Positions 37,008 through 46,139 of a stretch of 64,000 bases of DNA are shown piece by piece. Position numbers and translations under genes: made by a program. The stretch is taken from the NCBI GenBank assembly GCA_039725955.1, contig CP091034.1, forward strand, positions 4,336,001-4,400,000, given 5' to 3'. The notes beneath the pieces are model-generated. The model saw nothing but the letters and a program-made list of their open reading frames with translations. It was not told where the DNA came from and did not search any database. Position 1 is the stretch's first letter. Each line of letters opens with the position of its first letter. This DNA is from Sinorhizobium sp. B11 (GTDB taxonomy: Bacteria > Pseudomonadota > Alphaproteobacteria > Rhizobiales > Rhizobiaceae).

Positions 37008-37523
37008 TCAGGACGTCACTTTCAAGACAAGCGGCTTATGCCCTGTCGCTTCCATGAATCGTATCAGATCGGCGCCGGCGATCGAAGTCGTCGCATCGTT
37101 GGAAAGCGGATGGCAGTTGATGATCTCGTCATGCATCAGATCCGCATCGAGCACGAAGGTGACATTATTGCCGGTATCATTGATCGCGCCGAGCGCGGTG
37201 ACAGCGCCCGGAATGACACCAAGATATTCCATCAGCTTCTCGGCCCTGCCGAAGGAGACGCGACCGGAAGCGCCGATAAGAGTATGGACCTGCTTGAGGT
37301 CGACAACGGCATTTTCCTCCACCGTCAGCAGGAAATAACGGTCCTTTTTGTCCTTCACGAACAGGTTCTTGGTATGGCCGCCCGGAATCTCGTCCCGCAG
37401 CGCAACCGATTCGGCCACCGTAAATACTGGTGCATGGTCTTTGGTGGTGTGGACGATGCCGAGGCCATCGAGAAAAGCGAGAAGATCCTGGCGAGTCCTG
37501 GGCTTGTTTTCGGTCATCGTCAT
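37008..37523 (-). CDS. Prolyl-tRNA editing protein (ProX/YbaK-type deacylase)
   Basis: 171 residues with the INS/YbaK fold: 'TVAESVALRDEIPGGHTKNLFVKDKKDRYFLL', the editing-pocket Lys in 'HTKNLFVKD', and 'EKLMEYLGVIPGAVTALGAIND'. The 'GAVTALGAIN' pattern matches the free-standing ProXp-ala group that removes alanine from mischarged tRNA-Pro. ATG at 37523. Confidence 0.9.
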   Translation of the reverse strand: MTMTENKPRTRQDLLAFLDGLGIVHTTKDHAPVFTVAESVALRDEIPGGHTKNLFVKDKKDRYFLLTVEENAVVDLKQVHTLIGASGRVSFGRAEKLMEYLGVIPGAVTALGAINDTGNNVTFVLDADLMHDEIINCHPLSNDATTSIAGADLIRFMEATGHKPLVLKVTS

Positions 37524-37680
37524 TCCGTCAGACAGGAGAAAAGCAGATTGGACTGTCTGCTTACGTCCGCCTCATGCGCTTGGCAATCATCAGGACCGAC
37601 GCTTTGCCCTGCATTCGCGGCGTTTTCGAAGCCTGTTTTCCACCGCCAGAACTTTTCTTCGTTTTTCCGTCATTTCCCTG

Positions 37681-37709
37681 TTGCATTTGAAAATCGTTTG
37701 GGCGATATA
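37681..37709 (+). promoter_or_regulatory. Possible promoter of tRNA-Gly
   Basis: TTGCAT (37681-37686), 17-nt spacer, GATATA (37704-37709), about 65 nt upstream of the tRNA. A moderate match to the sigma-70 consensus. Confidence 0.35.
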
Positions 37710-37775
37710 GCGCCCGTCGCCGCAAGGTGGCGCCCACGGTCCGCTACTTACTACCCCGGACCGGCGCGGATTTGA

Positions 37776-37850
37776 GCGGGTGTAGCTCAGGGGTAGAGCA
37801 CAACCTTGCCAAGGTTGGGGTCGAGGGTTCGAATCCCTTCGCCCGCTCCA
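37776..37850 (+). tRNA. tRNA-Gly (anticodon GCC)
   Basis: 75 nt including an encoded CCA. The acceptor stem gcgggtg pairs with cgcccgc (one G-U), the D-arm has gtagctcaggggtagagc, the anticodon arm accttgccaaggt carries GCC, and the T-arm is gagggttcgaatcccttc. It reads GGC/GGT glycine codons. tRNA genes are frequent integration sites; the gene content after it is more accessory, but I found no second copy of its 3' end in the window. Confidence 0.97.
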
Positions 37851-38202
37851 GTTTCTCCTTTTACGTCAGTAAGTGCTGTTGCGTCACAAGATCTTGTGAT
37901 GCATCACGAGTGCATCCGGTATTTTCATCACCCGGCGGTCCGCTTCTGCCTTCGTGAGATACTGGCGACGCCGATCTCCCTGACAGCGTCCGGCCAAATC
38001 ACTCCTCATCGCGTTATCGACTATCGCTCCCGGTACAAGTTGCGGCGCCCGATTGATCTTACTCAATGCAAACCACGCCAGTATCTGGCTAGGTTTTCCT
38101 GGCGCTGGCGAATGAGGTTCACATCGTTCGGCCTCGAGAGGCGTTGCAGACATTTTTGCCAGATCGCCGAGATGAGTTTAATGTAGCCGGAGCTAGATCG
38201 AC
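37851..38202. other. Intergenic region with palindromes and a FixK/FNR-type box
   Basis: 352 nt between tRNA-Gly and the CBS-BON gene. It contains a perfect 16-bp palindrome tcacaagatcttgtga (37884-37899), overlapping the 10-bp palindrome tgatgcatca (37897-37906), and the FixK/FNR-like site at 38053-38066. No convincing coding frame; a T-rich stretch after the tRNA (gtttctccttttacg) could help end its transcript. Confidence 0.55.
38053..38066. promoter_or_regulatory. FixK/FNR-type anaerobox
   Basis: ttgat-ctta-ctcaa matches the FNR/FixK consensus TTGAT-N4-ATCAA at nine of ten informative positions. It lies 137 nt upstream of the CBS-BON gene, a usable distance for activation of the CBS-phosphoketolase transcript under low oxygen. 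Functionality is inferred from the match only. Confidence 0.5.
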
Positions 38203-38874
38203 ATGCTTGTCAAAGATGTCATGACGACAGCGGTCGTCACATTGTCGCCTGACAATAGCGTTCGGCATGCGGCCAAGCTGATGTCCGACCAGCGGGTGAG
38301 CGGTCTTCCCGTGGTCGACAATGAAGGGCGCTTGGCAGGCGTCATCAGCGAGGGTGATCTGATCCGTCGAACGGAACTCTCAAGCGGCGCGTTCGCCCCG
38401 AATGCGAACATGGAACTTGGTCCCGACGACAGGGCAAACGCTTTCGTTAAGCGATGCGCATGGAGAGTGGGGGATGTCATGACACCCGACGCTGTCACGA
38501 TCGACGAAGATGCCCCCCTTTCCCGTGTTGCCGAGCTCATGCAGAACCGCAACATCAAGCGCATTCCGGTTCTTCGGGCCGGCAAGCTGATCGGCATCGT
38601 CAGCCGCGCCGATCTCCTGCAGGTGATTTATTCGGCAAAGCCGGACGATACGGCAACTGGTGACGAAGCGATTCGACGCAGCATTCTCGTTCGGCTCGGC
38701 GAAAACACCGGCCTGGAGGGATTGGATCTGTCCGTCACGGTGGCTGACGGTATCGTGCATTTTTGGGGCAACCTCGAGACGGCAGCTCGCCGCAGGGCCG
38801 CGCGGATCCTGGCGGAGGGCGTCAACGGTGTCCGCGGCGTGGTGGAGCATTTCCCGGAATCTCCTCCTCAATAG
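38203..38874 (+). CDS. Tandem CBS and BON domain protein
   Basis: 223 residues: CBS 1 (about 1-58, 'VKDVMTTAVVTLSPDNSVRHAAKLM'), CBS 2 (about 88-145, 'VGDVMTPDAVTIDEDAPLSRVAELM') and a BON domain (about 155-218, 'LDLSVTVADGIVHFWGNLETAARRRAA'). CBS pairs bind adenine nucleotides; BON domains bind lipids or proteins. Such proteins are common in stress- or oxygen-responsive loci of rhizobia. It is 80 nt upstream of the phosphoketolase gene on the same strand and is likely co-regulated with it. Confidence 0.9.
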   Translation: MLVKDVMTTAVVTLSPDNSVRHAAKLMSDQRVSGLPVVDNEGRLAGVISEGDLIRRTELSSGAFAPNANMELGPDDRANAFVKRCAWRVGDVMTPDAVTIDEDAPLSRVAELMQNRNIKRIPVLRAGKLIGIVSRADLLQVIYSAKPDDTATGDEAIRRSILVRLGENTGLEGLDLSVTVADGIVHFWGNLETAARRRAARILAEGVNGVRGVVEHFPESPPQ

Positions 38875-38954
38875 TGCAGCCGTAACGACCGGAGACTGCA
38901 CCGGCCCGAAACGGGCCGGCGAATTCAGCAATGTCATTTTGATCGGAGACTCAG

Positions 38955-41417
38955 ATGGCTTCACCTGAAACGGCAGTGATGAAAAAAACCGCCTCGGCGG
39001 CAGCGCATGGAAAAGCACCGCTTTCGTCCGAGGAACTCCGCCTGATGGATGCCTACTGGCGGGCATCGAACTATCTGTCGGTCGGACAAATCTATCTGCT
39101 CGACAATCCCTTGCTCAAAAAGCCTCTGGCGCGCGCGCATATCAAGCCGCGGTTGCTCGGCCATTGGGGAACGTCTCCCGGCCTGAACATGCTTTACGTG
39201 CACCTCAATCGGGTGATCAAGCGCGACAATCTCAACATGATCTATGTGATCGGCCCTGGCCACGGCGGACCGTCCCTCGTTGCGCATGCCTATCTGGAGG
39301 GAACCTACAGCGAATTCTACCCGAATATTGCCCAGGACGAAGAAGGCATGAAAAGGCTGTTCAAACAGTTCAGCTTTCCAGGCGGCATCCCGAGCCACGT
39401 CGCTCCGGAAACACCGGGGAGCATCCATGAAGGTGGTGAACTCGGTTATGCGCTCAGCCATGCCTATGGTGCAGCCTTCGACAATCCCGATCTGATCGTC
39501 GCCTGCGTCGTCGGTGACGGCGAGGCCGAAACCGGCCCTCTTGCCACCGGATGGCATGGCAACAAATTCCTCAATCCGGCCCGCGACGGATGTGTTCTGC
39601 CGATCCTGCACCTCAATGGCTACAAGATCGCCAATCCCTGCTTCCTTGCGCGTATTCCCAAGGAAGAATTGATGAAATTCTTCGAGGGCATGGGGTATGC
39701 ACCCCTCTTCGTGGAGGGCCATGAGCCCGATCAGGTACAGCAGCAGCTTGCCGAAGCCATGGATACTGCCGTCGCGACGATCAAGAAGATCTGGGCAGAA
39801 GCGCGGGATAAGAAGATTGTCCGCCGTCCGGCGTGGCCGATGATCGTTTTCCGCACACCGAAGGGCTGGACCTGCCCTTCCGAAATCGACGGCAAGAAAT
39901 GCGAAGACTACTGGCGCTCCCACCAGGTCCCGATGGGCGACATGGACAAGCCGGAGCATATCAAGGTGCTTCAGCACTGGATGAAGAGCTATAGACCCGA
40001 AGAGCTTTTCGATGACGAAGGCAGGCTGCGAGCTGAATTGGCCTCGCTGGCGCCGGCAGGACATAGACGGATGAGCGACAATCCGCACGCCAACGGCGGC
40101 CTGTTGCTTCGCGACCTCAAGATGCCGGATTTCCGCGATTATGCCGTCTCGGTGCCCAAACCCGGATCGGTGACCGCGGAATCCGCTCGTGTCATGGGCA
40201 AGTTCCTGCGCGATGTGATGAAGCTCAATCTTAACAGCAAGAACTTCCGGCTGTTCAGCCCTGACGAGAACAATTCCAATCGCTGGCAGGACGTGCTGGA
40301 AGTGACGGATCGCTGCTACATGGCCGAGATTTATCCAGAGGACGATCACCTGTCGCCCGACGGACGCATCATGGAGGTGCTAAGCGAGCATCAATGCCAG
40401 GGCTGGCTCGAAGGCTATCTGTTGACGGGGCGGCATGGCTTCTTCTCCTGCTACGAAGCCTTCATTCACATCATCGACTCGATGTTCAACCAGCACGCCA
40501 AATGGCTGAAAGTGTGCAACCACATTCCCTGGAGACGGCCGGTCGCATCGCTCAATTATTTCCTGAGTTCGCATGTGTGGAGGCAGGATCATAACGGCTT
40601 CTCTCACCAGGATCCGGGTTTCATCGACCACGTGATCAACAAGAAGGCGGAGGTCATCCGGGTCTATCTACCGCCGGATGCCAATACGCTCCTGTCCGTT
40701 ACCGATCATTGCCTGCGCAGCCGCAACTATGTGAACGTCGTTGTCGCAGGCAAGCAGCCGGCACCGCAATGGCTGACGATGGATGAGGCGATCAAACATT
40801 GCGCCGAAGGTCTGGGCATCTGGGAATGGGCAAGCAATGATCGCGGCTCGGAACCGGATGTGGTTATGGCCTGCTGCGGCGATGTGCCGACCCTGGAGAC
40901 GCTCGCCGCTGTGCAGCTGATCCGTGAGCACCTTCCTGACTTGAAGGTGCGCGTCATCAATGTCGTCAATCTGATGAAGCTCCAGCCCTCGAGCGAACAT
41001 CCCCACGGGCTTTCGGATCCCGACTTCGATGCGCTCTTCACGAAGGACAAACCGATCATCTTCGCATTCCATGGATATCCCTGGTTGATCCACCGGCTGA
41101 CCTACCGGCGAACCAACCACAAAAATCTGCATGTCCGGGGATACAAGGAAGAGGGAACGACCACGACCCCATTCGACATGGTCGTTCTGAACCAGCTCGA
41201 TCGCTTTCATCTCGTTGAGGATGTCATCGATCGGTTGCCACAGCTCGGAGCCCGTGCGGCCTATTTCAAGCAGGCAATCCGCGGCAGGCTGATCGAGCAC
41301 CGGCAATATATCGAGGCGCATGGCGATGACATGCCACAGATCAGCGGCTGGACATGGGGCGTTAAGAGCACGGGAAAAGTGAAGGCAGCGACCTCCACTG
41401 AGGGAGACAATGCCTAG
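38955..41417 (+). CDS. xfp: Xylulose-5-phosphate/fructose-6-phosphate phosphoketolase
   Basis: 820 residues, full-length. It is thiamine-diphosphate dependent, with 'VIGPGHGGPSLVAHAYLEG', 'GDGEAETGPLATGWHGNKF' (cofactor binding), 'HLNGYKIANPCFLARI' and 'GRHGFFSCYEAFIHIIDSM'. It cleaves xylulose-5-P or fructose-6-P with phosphate to acetyl phosphate plus glyceraldehyde-3-P or erythrose-4-P. No acetate kinase or phosphotransacetylase is adjacent in the window. ATG at 38955 after ggagactcag. Expression with the CBS-BON gene under the anaerobox is likely. Confidence 0.95.
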   Translation: MASPETAVMKKTASAAAHGKAPLSSEELRLMDAYWRASNYLSVGQIYLLDNPLLKKPLARAHIKPRLLGHWGTSPGLNMLYVHLNRVIKRDNLNMIYVIGPGHGGPSLVAHAYLEGTYSEFYPNIAQDEEGMKRLFKQFSFPGGIPSHVAPETPGSIHEGGELGYALSHAYGAAFDNPDLIVACVVGDGEAETGPLATGWHGNKFLNPARDGCVLPILHLNGYKIANPCFLARIPKEELMKFFEGMGYAPLFVEGHEPDQVQQQLAEAMDTAVATIKKIWAEARDKKIVRRPAWPMIVFRTPKGWTCPSEIDGKKCEDYWRSHQVPMGDMDKPEHIKVLQHWMKSYRPEELFDDEGRLRAELASLAPAGHRRMSDNPHANGGLLLRDLKMPDFRDYAVSVPKPGSVTAESARVMGKFLRDVMKLNLNSKNFRLFSPDENNSNRWQDVLEVTDRCYMAEIYPEDDHLSPDGRIMEVLSEHQCQGWLEGYLLTGRHGFFSCYEAFIHIIDSMFNQHAKWLKVCNHIPWRRPVASLNYFLSSHVWRQDHNGFSHQDPGFIDHVINKKAEVIRVYLPPDANTLLSVTDHCLRSRNYVNVVVAGKQPAPQWLTMDEAIKHCAEGLGIWEWASNDRGSEPDVVMACCGDVPTLETLAAVQLIREHLPDLKVRVINVVNLMKLQPSSEHPHGLSDPDFDALFTKDKPIIFAFHGYPWLIHRLTYRRTNHKNLHVRGYKEEGTTTTPFDMVVLNQLDRFHLVEDVIDRLPQLGARAAYFKQAIRGRLIEHRQYIEAHGDDMPQISGWTWGVKSTGKVKAATSTEGDNA

Positions 41418-41509
41418 ACGACACGTTGCGCACAAATCATGCCGGCAGGCGTCCTATCAGAGGCGCCTCCGGATGCTCGACGAAACCATCTGACTTCTTC
41501 GGTTTGCCT

Positions 41510-42832
41510 ATGATGTCGGAACTGCTGTCCATCGATCCCGAACTGAACCGGATGCCGACGGATGAAGATCTCGGCCGCCTTCAGTTCACGACGTTGCTCT
41601 ACTATCTGCAATGCACGAATCCGGATAACGGATTGGTGCGCGACAAGACGCAGGCCGGCGCCCCGGCAAGCATCGCGGCTGTAGGTATGGCGCTTGCCAC
41701 CATTCCCGTCGTCGTGGAACGCGGTATCGTCATTCGTGAGTTTGCCGCCAAGATCGCCCGGCGGCGACTGGAATTCCTGATCTCCTGCCATCAAGGGCCG
41801 GAACCGGACGCATCAGTTTACAAGGGCTTCTTCTACCATTTCCTGGACATCGAAACGGGACGGCGGGTCTGGCAGTGCGAATTGTCGACGATCGATTCTG
41901 CCTTTCTCTTTGCCGGCGCTTTGACCGTCGCGGCATATTTCGATGCGGACACCGAGGACGAGGCGAAGGTACGCGCACTTGCCATGTCGCTCTACGAGCG
42001 CGTGGACTGGAACTGGGCGCGCGACAACGGCGCCACGCTTACCCACGGCTGGCGACCGGAAAACGGCTTCATTCCCTATCGTTGGCGCGGCTATGACGAA
42101 GGCCTGCTTCTTTACATTCTTGGTCTGGGCTCACCGAGCCACCCGCTGCCTCCGGAAAGCTTCAAAGCGTATACAGAGAGCTACGAATGGCGGAATATCT
42201 TTGGTCGCGAACTACTTTATTCCGGGCCGCTCTTTACACACCAGCTCTCGCATATGTGGATCGATTTCCGTGAAATTCGCGACGAATTCATGCGCGAGCA
42301 TGACAGCGACTATTTTCGCAACAGCCGCCACGCCACTTTCGTTCAGCAGGAATACGCAATCCGCAATCCGCTGAACTTCAAAGGCTACGGCGAATATTGC
42401 TGGGGTTTCACGGCAAGTGACGGGCCGGGTTGGACGAAGCGGACTGTCGACGGGATCGACAGGGAATTCTTCGACTATGTTGCGCGTGGCGCACCTTATG
42501 GGCCGGATGACGGAACCGTATCTCCCTGGGCCGTGGTCGCCTCACTGCCATTCGCTCCGGAAATCGTCATCCCGACGGTACGAAATTTCGCTCGAATGCA
42601 GCTTGGCATGACGCGCCTTTATGGCTTCAGGCCATCGTTCAACCAGACCTTTTCGATGGAAGACAGGAACGAAGGGTGGTGGGTCAGCCCCTACCATTTC
42701 GGGATCGACCAAGGCCCCGTCGTCCTGATGATCGAAAACTATCGAACCGGCTTGCTGTGGAACATTATGCGTCGATGCGAGCCGGTGGTCGTCGGACTAA
42801 GACGAGCAGGGTTCTCAGGCGGCTGGTTGTGA
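41510..42832 (+). CDS. Glycoamylase-like domain protein (copy 1)
   Basis: About 440 residues. It is an (alpha/alpha)6-type glycoside hydrolase-like protein of the 'putative glucoamylase' group, also related to the glycoamylase-like part of cyclic beta-1,2-glucan synthases. Conserved words include 'GLVRDKT...GAPASIAAVG', 'KGFFYHFLDIETGRR', 'ELSTIDSAFLFAG', 'YRWRGYDEGLLLYILGLGS' and 'WGFTASDGPG'. There is no signal peptide, so it should be cytosolic. The start is uncertain: ATG at 41510/41513 fits the paralogue at 56708 but lacks a clear ribosome binding site. It starts about 90 nt after xfp. Confidence 0.8.
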   Translation: MMSELLSIDPELNRMPTDEDLGRLQFTTLLYYLQCTNPDNGLVRDKTQAGAPASIAAVGMALATIPVVVERGIVIREFAAKIARRRLEFLISCHQGPEPDASVYKGFFYHFLDIETGRRVWQCELSTIDSAFLFAGALTVAAYFDADTEDEAKVRALAMSLYERVDWNWARDNGATLTHGWRPENGFIPYRWRGYDEGLLLYILGLGSPSHPLPPESFKAYTESYEWRNIFGRELLYSGPLFTHQLSHMWIDFREIRDEFMREHDSDYFRNSRHATFVQQEYAIRNPLNFKGYGEYCWGFTASDGPGWTKRTVDGIDREFFDYVARGAPYGPDDGTVSPWAVVASLPFAPEIVIPTVRNFARMQLGMTRLYGFRPSFNQTFSMEDRNEGWWVSPYHFGIDQGPVVLMIENYRTGLLWNIMRRCEPVVVGLRRAGFSGGWL

Positions 42833-42923
42833 CGGCCGTACAGTCGCCCGAGCTTCCCGACGCGCAACGGACTTGCCGTGAACGACAGGTCTAGGGCGGC
42901 TCAGGTCTTCAACTGCGTTGCAG

Positions 42924-44612
42924 TCAGGCCTTCTGTTTTTGATCGGTCCACGTCCAGGAGCCGTCAGAACCATATTCGAGAACTGCATCGTAGGCCGAGC
43001 GCGGCGCACCCGGCTCGGCGAAGTTGACGCACGCGATCCTTCTTTCAGCCAAGAGCCCGAGGATTGCGAGCAGAAGCTCGTGACCGAAAATGGTATCGGC
43101 CTTTTCCAGAACAATGTGTGACGGAGCGGCTATGATTGCGCTTGCAAGTATGACGAGTTGCTGTTCGCGCGGTGACAGCAATGTGGACCAGTCCTGCTCG
43201 CTATCCAGGTCGCTGAGTGTCAAATCGTGTGCAAGGCCGAGATCTCTCAGCAAAGCCAGGATTTGCTCATCCGTTGTCTCGATCGAGCGCTTCGGTGGCG
43301 CAAGAATCTGGCGGAGAGTTCCCGGACCCGCACAGGCCCGCTGGCCGAGAAACCGCACATGCTGACGAGGTGGGCTGACGATGCGCCCAGTCCCCGGTGT
43401 ACCCAGTCCTGCCGTGGCCCGAAACAAAGCAGCGCCCGCAGCATCGTCTTCTCCGGCGACGATCACTCGTGTATCGGGCGGGATGACAAGGGACAAATCC
43501 TTCACCAGTACCGTTCCTGTCCGCGACGTCAGCGTCAGGCGTTCATAGCCAAGGTTCCCTTCAGCCTCGATGAGTTCGACACTGTGATCGGACTGGCGGC
43601 GGGTCTCCTCGACCGCTTCCAAAAAGGAACTGATACGCGCGACGACGGTCGCGAAGTTCGAGATCGAGTTGAATTGTGCGACAATAAACGAGAATGCACC
43701 GACAAGCATGGCAAATGCTGCCGCCGACTGCGTGATGACGCCAAATTCCATGTCACCGCGCATGAAGGCAGGTGCGATAATGACGACCGGAATGATCTGT
43801 ATCATCCAGTTGTAGCCGGTGGCGAAGAAGCCGACATTGCGATTGATGCCAATGATCCGCCTGAAGTTAGTGGCAAGGCTATCAAACTGCCTCAGCAGCC
43901 GATCTGCGTGGCGTTGCTGGGAGCCCTCGATCATGATCGATTCTGCGTTTTCCCGGACTTGGATCAGCCCGGACCGGAAGGCGGCTTCACTGTCGAGCTG
44001 ACTATAGTTCAACTGGATCAAGGGCCGTCCCAACACAATCGTCATAAACGATCCGCAAGCCGCGTAGATAACAGCCGTGAAGAAAAGAAGCGGACTGATC
44101 AGCCACAAGACGCTCGAAAAGGTGAAGACCGTCAGCACGCTGCTGAGCAGCATGAGCAGGAAGGAGAGCGTCGTCGTCGTAAACGCTTTGATATCCTCCG
44201 CAATCCGCTGATCAGGATAGGAGACTTTGCCCTGAATGCCGAGCCGGTAGAAAGTACCGTCGGCCATATAAACGCCGACCGCACGACGGGTGAGGTATTG
44301 TCGCCAAAGCAAGGCCAGTCGCTCTTCGGCGAAGCGGGCAAACACCGACGCGATCGTCGAAGCAGCAAAAGCACCAGTGTAGAGGATAGCCTGGCGAACA
44401 AATTCGGCAGTCTGCCGTTCCGCGATCGCAGTCATGAAGTGCCGGCCGACGAAACTGTTGACGACATTCAAAGCACTGATACTGCCAAAAAGAACAATCA
44501 GAGAGACGAGAAGGAACCGGGCGCTCCCGGCGACATCGGATGTCATGAACAATTTGATCGCGCGGACGAACCGTGTTGCCGTCACCCTGAGCGGAATTTG
44601 CTGCTGGCCCAT
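42924..44612 (-). CDS. YddA/SbmA-type ABC protein with degenerate ATPase domain
   Basis: 562 residues: an N-terminal membrane domain of about six helices (roughly 30-310, 'ALNVVNSFVGRHFMTAI', 'NPQRI-like YPDQRIAEDI') of the SbmA/BacA-YddA family, then a nucleotide-binding-like domain. The ATPase motifs are ruined: Walker A reads 'GEDDAAGAAL' (about 382-391) instead of GxxGxGKS/T, the signature is 'LSPREQQ' near 477 instead of LSxGEQQ, and Walker B is 'HIVLEKAD' near 497 with Glu-Lys in place of Asp-Glu. The frame is intact and the length normal, so it may be a pseudo-ATPase using the proton gradient like SbmA. Convergent with the glycoamylase gene. Confidence 0.82.
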   Translation of the reverse strand: MGQQQIPLRVTATRFVRAIKLFMTSDVAGSARFLLVSLIVLFGSISALNVVNSFVGRHFMTAIAERQTAEFVRQAILYTGAFAASTIASVFARFAEERLALLWRQYLTRRAVGVYMADGTFYRLGIQGKVSYPDQRIAEDIKAFTTTTLSFLLMLLSSVLTVFTFSSVLWLISPLLFFTAVIYAACGSFMTIVLGRPLIQLNYSQLDSEAAFRSGLIQVRENAESIMIEGSQQRHADRLLRQFDSLATNFRRIIGINRNVGFFATGYNWMIQIIPVVIIAPAFMRGDMEFGVITQSAAAFAMLVGAFSFIVAQFNSISNFATVVARISSFLEAVEETRRQSDHSVELIEAEGNLGYERLTLTSRTGTVLVKDLSLVIPPDTRVIVAGEDDAAGAALFRATAGLGTPGTGRIVSPPRQHVRFLGQRACAGPGTLRQILAPPKRSIETTDEQILALLRDLGLAHDLTLSDLDSEQDWSTLLSPREQQLVILASAIIAAPSHIVLEKADTIFGHELLLAILGLLAERRIACVNFAEPGAPRSAYDAVLEYGSDGSWTWTDQKQKA

Positions 44613-44997
44613 GCTCGTCTCCCCCGCTTGCCCCTGGAACGAATTATAGCGTGAAATGCAGGCGACGGAGAGACGTCAGGATGGCGCGCGCGGGCGACCA
44701 ATCCAGCGACATGTTACGCGCTGCATCTATTTGCTATTTCGCGTCTCAAGCAGATCGCGCCGACGTTCAACCCACCATGCCGCTTGATGTCCGCGCTCCA
44801 GCGACGGCACAGCTCAATATGAATTGGCGTGTGAACAAATCTCTTGCGAATGATTTCCATTGGTTCACTCTGTCGTTGATTCTTGAAACCGGCCAATCGA
44901 TGGCTTGATCAATTTTTCGTAATTTATTTCAGTTGATTAGTTCATTTTGTGAACTTATTGTCAGTGTGAGATCACGGGCGACAGGATCAGGATTTTT
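44613..44997. other. Divergent intergenic region with a palindromic operator candidate
   Basis: 385 nt between the YddA-like gene (minus) and the ROK regulator (plus), so promoters in both directions are expected. The last part is AT-rich and holds gttca-ttttg-tgaac (44940-44954) 43 nt before the ROK start. An open frame of 85 codons at 44651-44908 has no recognisable product and poor signals. Confidence 0.45.
44940..44954. promoter_or_regulatory. Candidate operator of the ROK regulator
   Basis: Inverted repeat gttca (44940-44944)/tgaac (44950-44954) with a 5-nt spacer in an AT-rich stretch just upstream of the ROK gene. ROK repressors such as NagC and Mlc bind AT-rich imperfect palindromes, so autoregulation is plausible. 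Confidence 0.4.
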
Positions 44998-46131
44998 ATG
45001 TTCAATTCATCGCAGCGCGAGCTTCTGCGGGTCATAAGTGAGTCCGGTCCCCTCAGCCGGACCGATCTTGCCTCTGCGATCGGGCTCAGCAAAGCGGCGA
45101 TGAGCGGCATTGCCCGCGAGCTCATTGATCGCGGCGTTCTGCACGAGACGGAAACCGTCTACGGTCAGGGCCGGCCCTCCGTGCTGCTCGACCTGAAACC
45201 GGAATGCGCGTTCTTCATCGGCATTTCGCTTCTGGAAGATCCGGCCCCGATGATCCTCAGCGATCTTAACGGCAACATTATCGCCCGTCAGCAGCTGCCC
45301 TACTCCCGGGATCCCAAGGTCATTGCCAACGCGATCGCCTATGGCTTGCCGGAAATCCTCAGGGCCCATCCTCAGGCAAGCTCGAAACTGGCCGGCATCG
45401 GTGTGGCGCTATCGGGCTTCGTCGATGAAAGGCAGGCAACCTGCGTACAGTCGACCCTGCTCGGCTGGCAGGATGTGCCGCTTGCCGAAATCATCCGCCA
45501 CGCAAGCGGCGTCGATACCTTTATCGAGAACGATGCCAAGGCGGTTGCCGTCAGCGAAAAGCTCTTCGGCATTGCTCGCGACACCCCGAATTTCTCGGTC
45601 GTGTCGCTCGGAGACGGCATCGGCTGCGCCCACGTCATCGACGGCAGGCTTTATCGCGGCAATCATGGCGGTGCGGGCGAAATCGCTCATGCGACGATCG
45701 AGCCCGGCGGCGCCCCCTGCCGCTGCGGCAAGCGCGGCTGCCTGGATACGATCGCCTCCATGAAGGCGATCAAGGAGATGGCGCGGGCCGCCGGCCTGAA
45801 ATGCACGTCGCTATCCGATCTGGAAGCGGAAGCCTCGCTTGGCACAGCCGAGGCGATCTCCATCATCCACAAAGCCGGGGCAGCCCTCGGCCTTGCTATC
45901 TCGCACCTGATCCAGATGAACGACCCGGGCATGATCCTGGTGACCCATGTCGATGGCTCGTTCGACGGCCTGTTCGGCACGGTCGTGCAGCAGGCGATCG
46001 AAGCCAATGTTCTTCCGCGTTATGCAGGTCAGACCCCGATCCGCACCCGTCGCGTGGATAGCGACGTCTGGTCGCGCGGCGCAGCCAGCATTGCCGCTCA
46101 CAATTTTCTGATTGGTCCCAATATAAGCTGA
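44998..46131 (+). CDS. ROK family transcriptional regulator
   Basis: 377 residues. N-terminal winged helix-turn-helix (about 1-60, 'LLRVISESGPLSRTDLASAIGLSKAAMSGIARELIDRG'), then a ROK sugar-kinase-like domain with 'GIGVALSGFVDE', 'ENDAKAVAVSEKLFG' and the zinc motif 'PCRCGKRGCLDTIAS'. Classical ROK kinases bind sugars; the effector here is unknown. It starts the peptide cluster and is followed 8 nt later by the M81 peptidase, so the two are co-transcribed. Confidence 0.92.
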   Translation: MFNSSQRELLRVISESGPLSRTDLASAIGLSKAAMSGIARELIDRGVLHETETVYGQGRPSVLLDLKPECAFFIGISLLEDPAPMILSDLNGNIIARQQLPYSRDPKVIANAIAYGLPEILRAHPQASSKLAGIGVALSGFVDERQATCVQSTLLGWQDVPLAEIIRHASGVDTFIENDAKAVAVSEKLFGIARDTPNFSVVSLGDGIGCAHVIDGRLYRGNHGGAGEIAHATIEPGGAPCRCGKRGCLDTIASMKAIKEMARAAGLKCTSLSDLEAEASLGTAEAISIIHKAGAALGLAISHLIQMNDPGMILVTHVDGSFDGLFGTVVQQAIEANVLPRYAGQTPIRTRRVDSDVWSRGAASIAAHNFLIGPNIS

Positions 46132-46139
46132 GGTTTCCC

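Noticed and set aside
37776..44612. Genomic island inserted at tRNA-Gly
   Set aside because: Gene content is accessory-like, but no integrase and no second copy of the tRNA 3' end were seen in the window.
43227..44654. 475-codon plus-strand frame opposite the YddA-like gene
   Set aside because: Charged, repetitive translation with no family features; the minus-strand protein has clear membrane and ABC-like domains.
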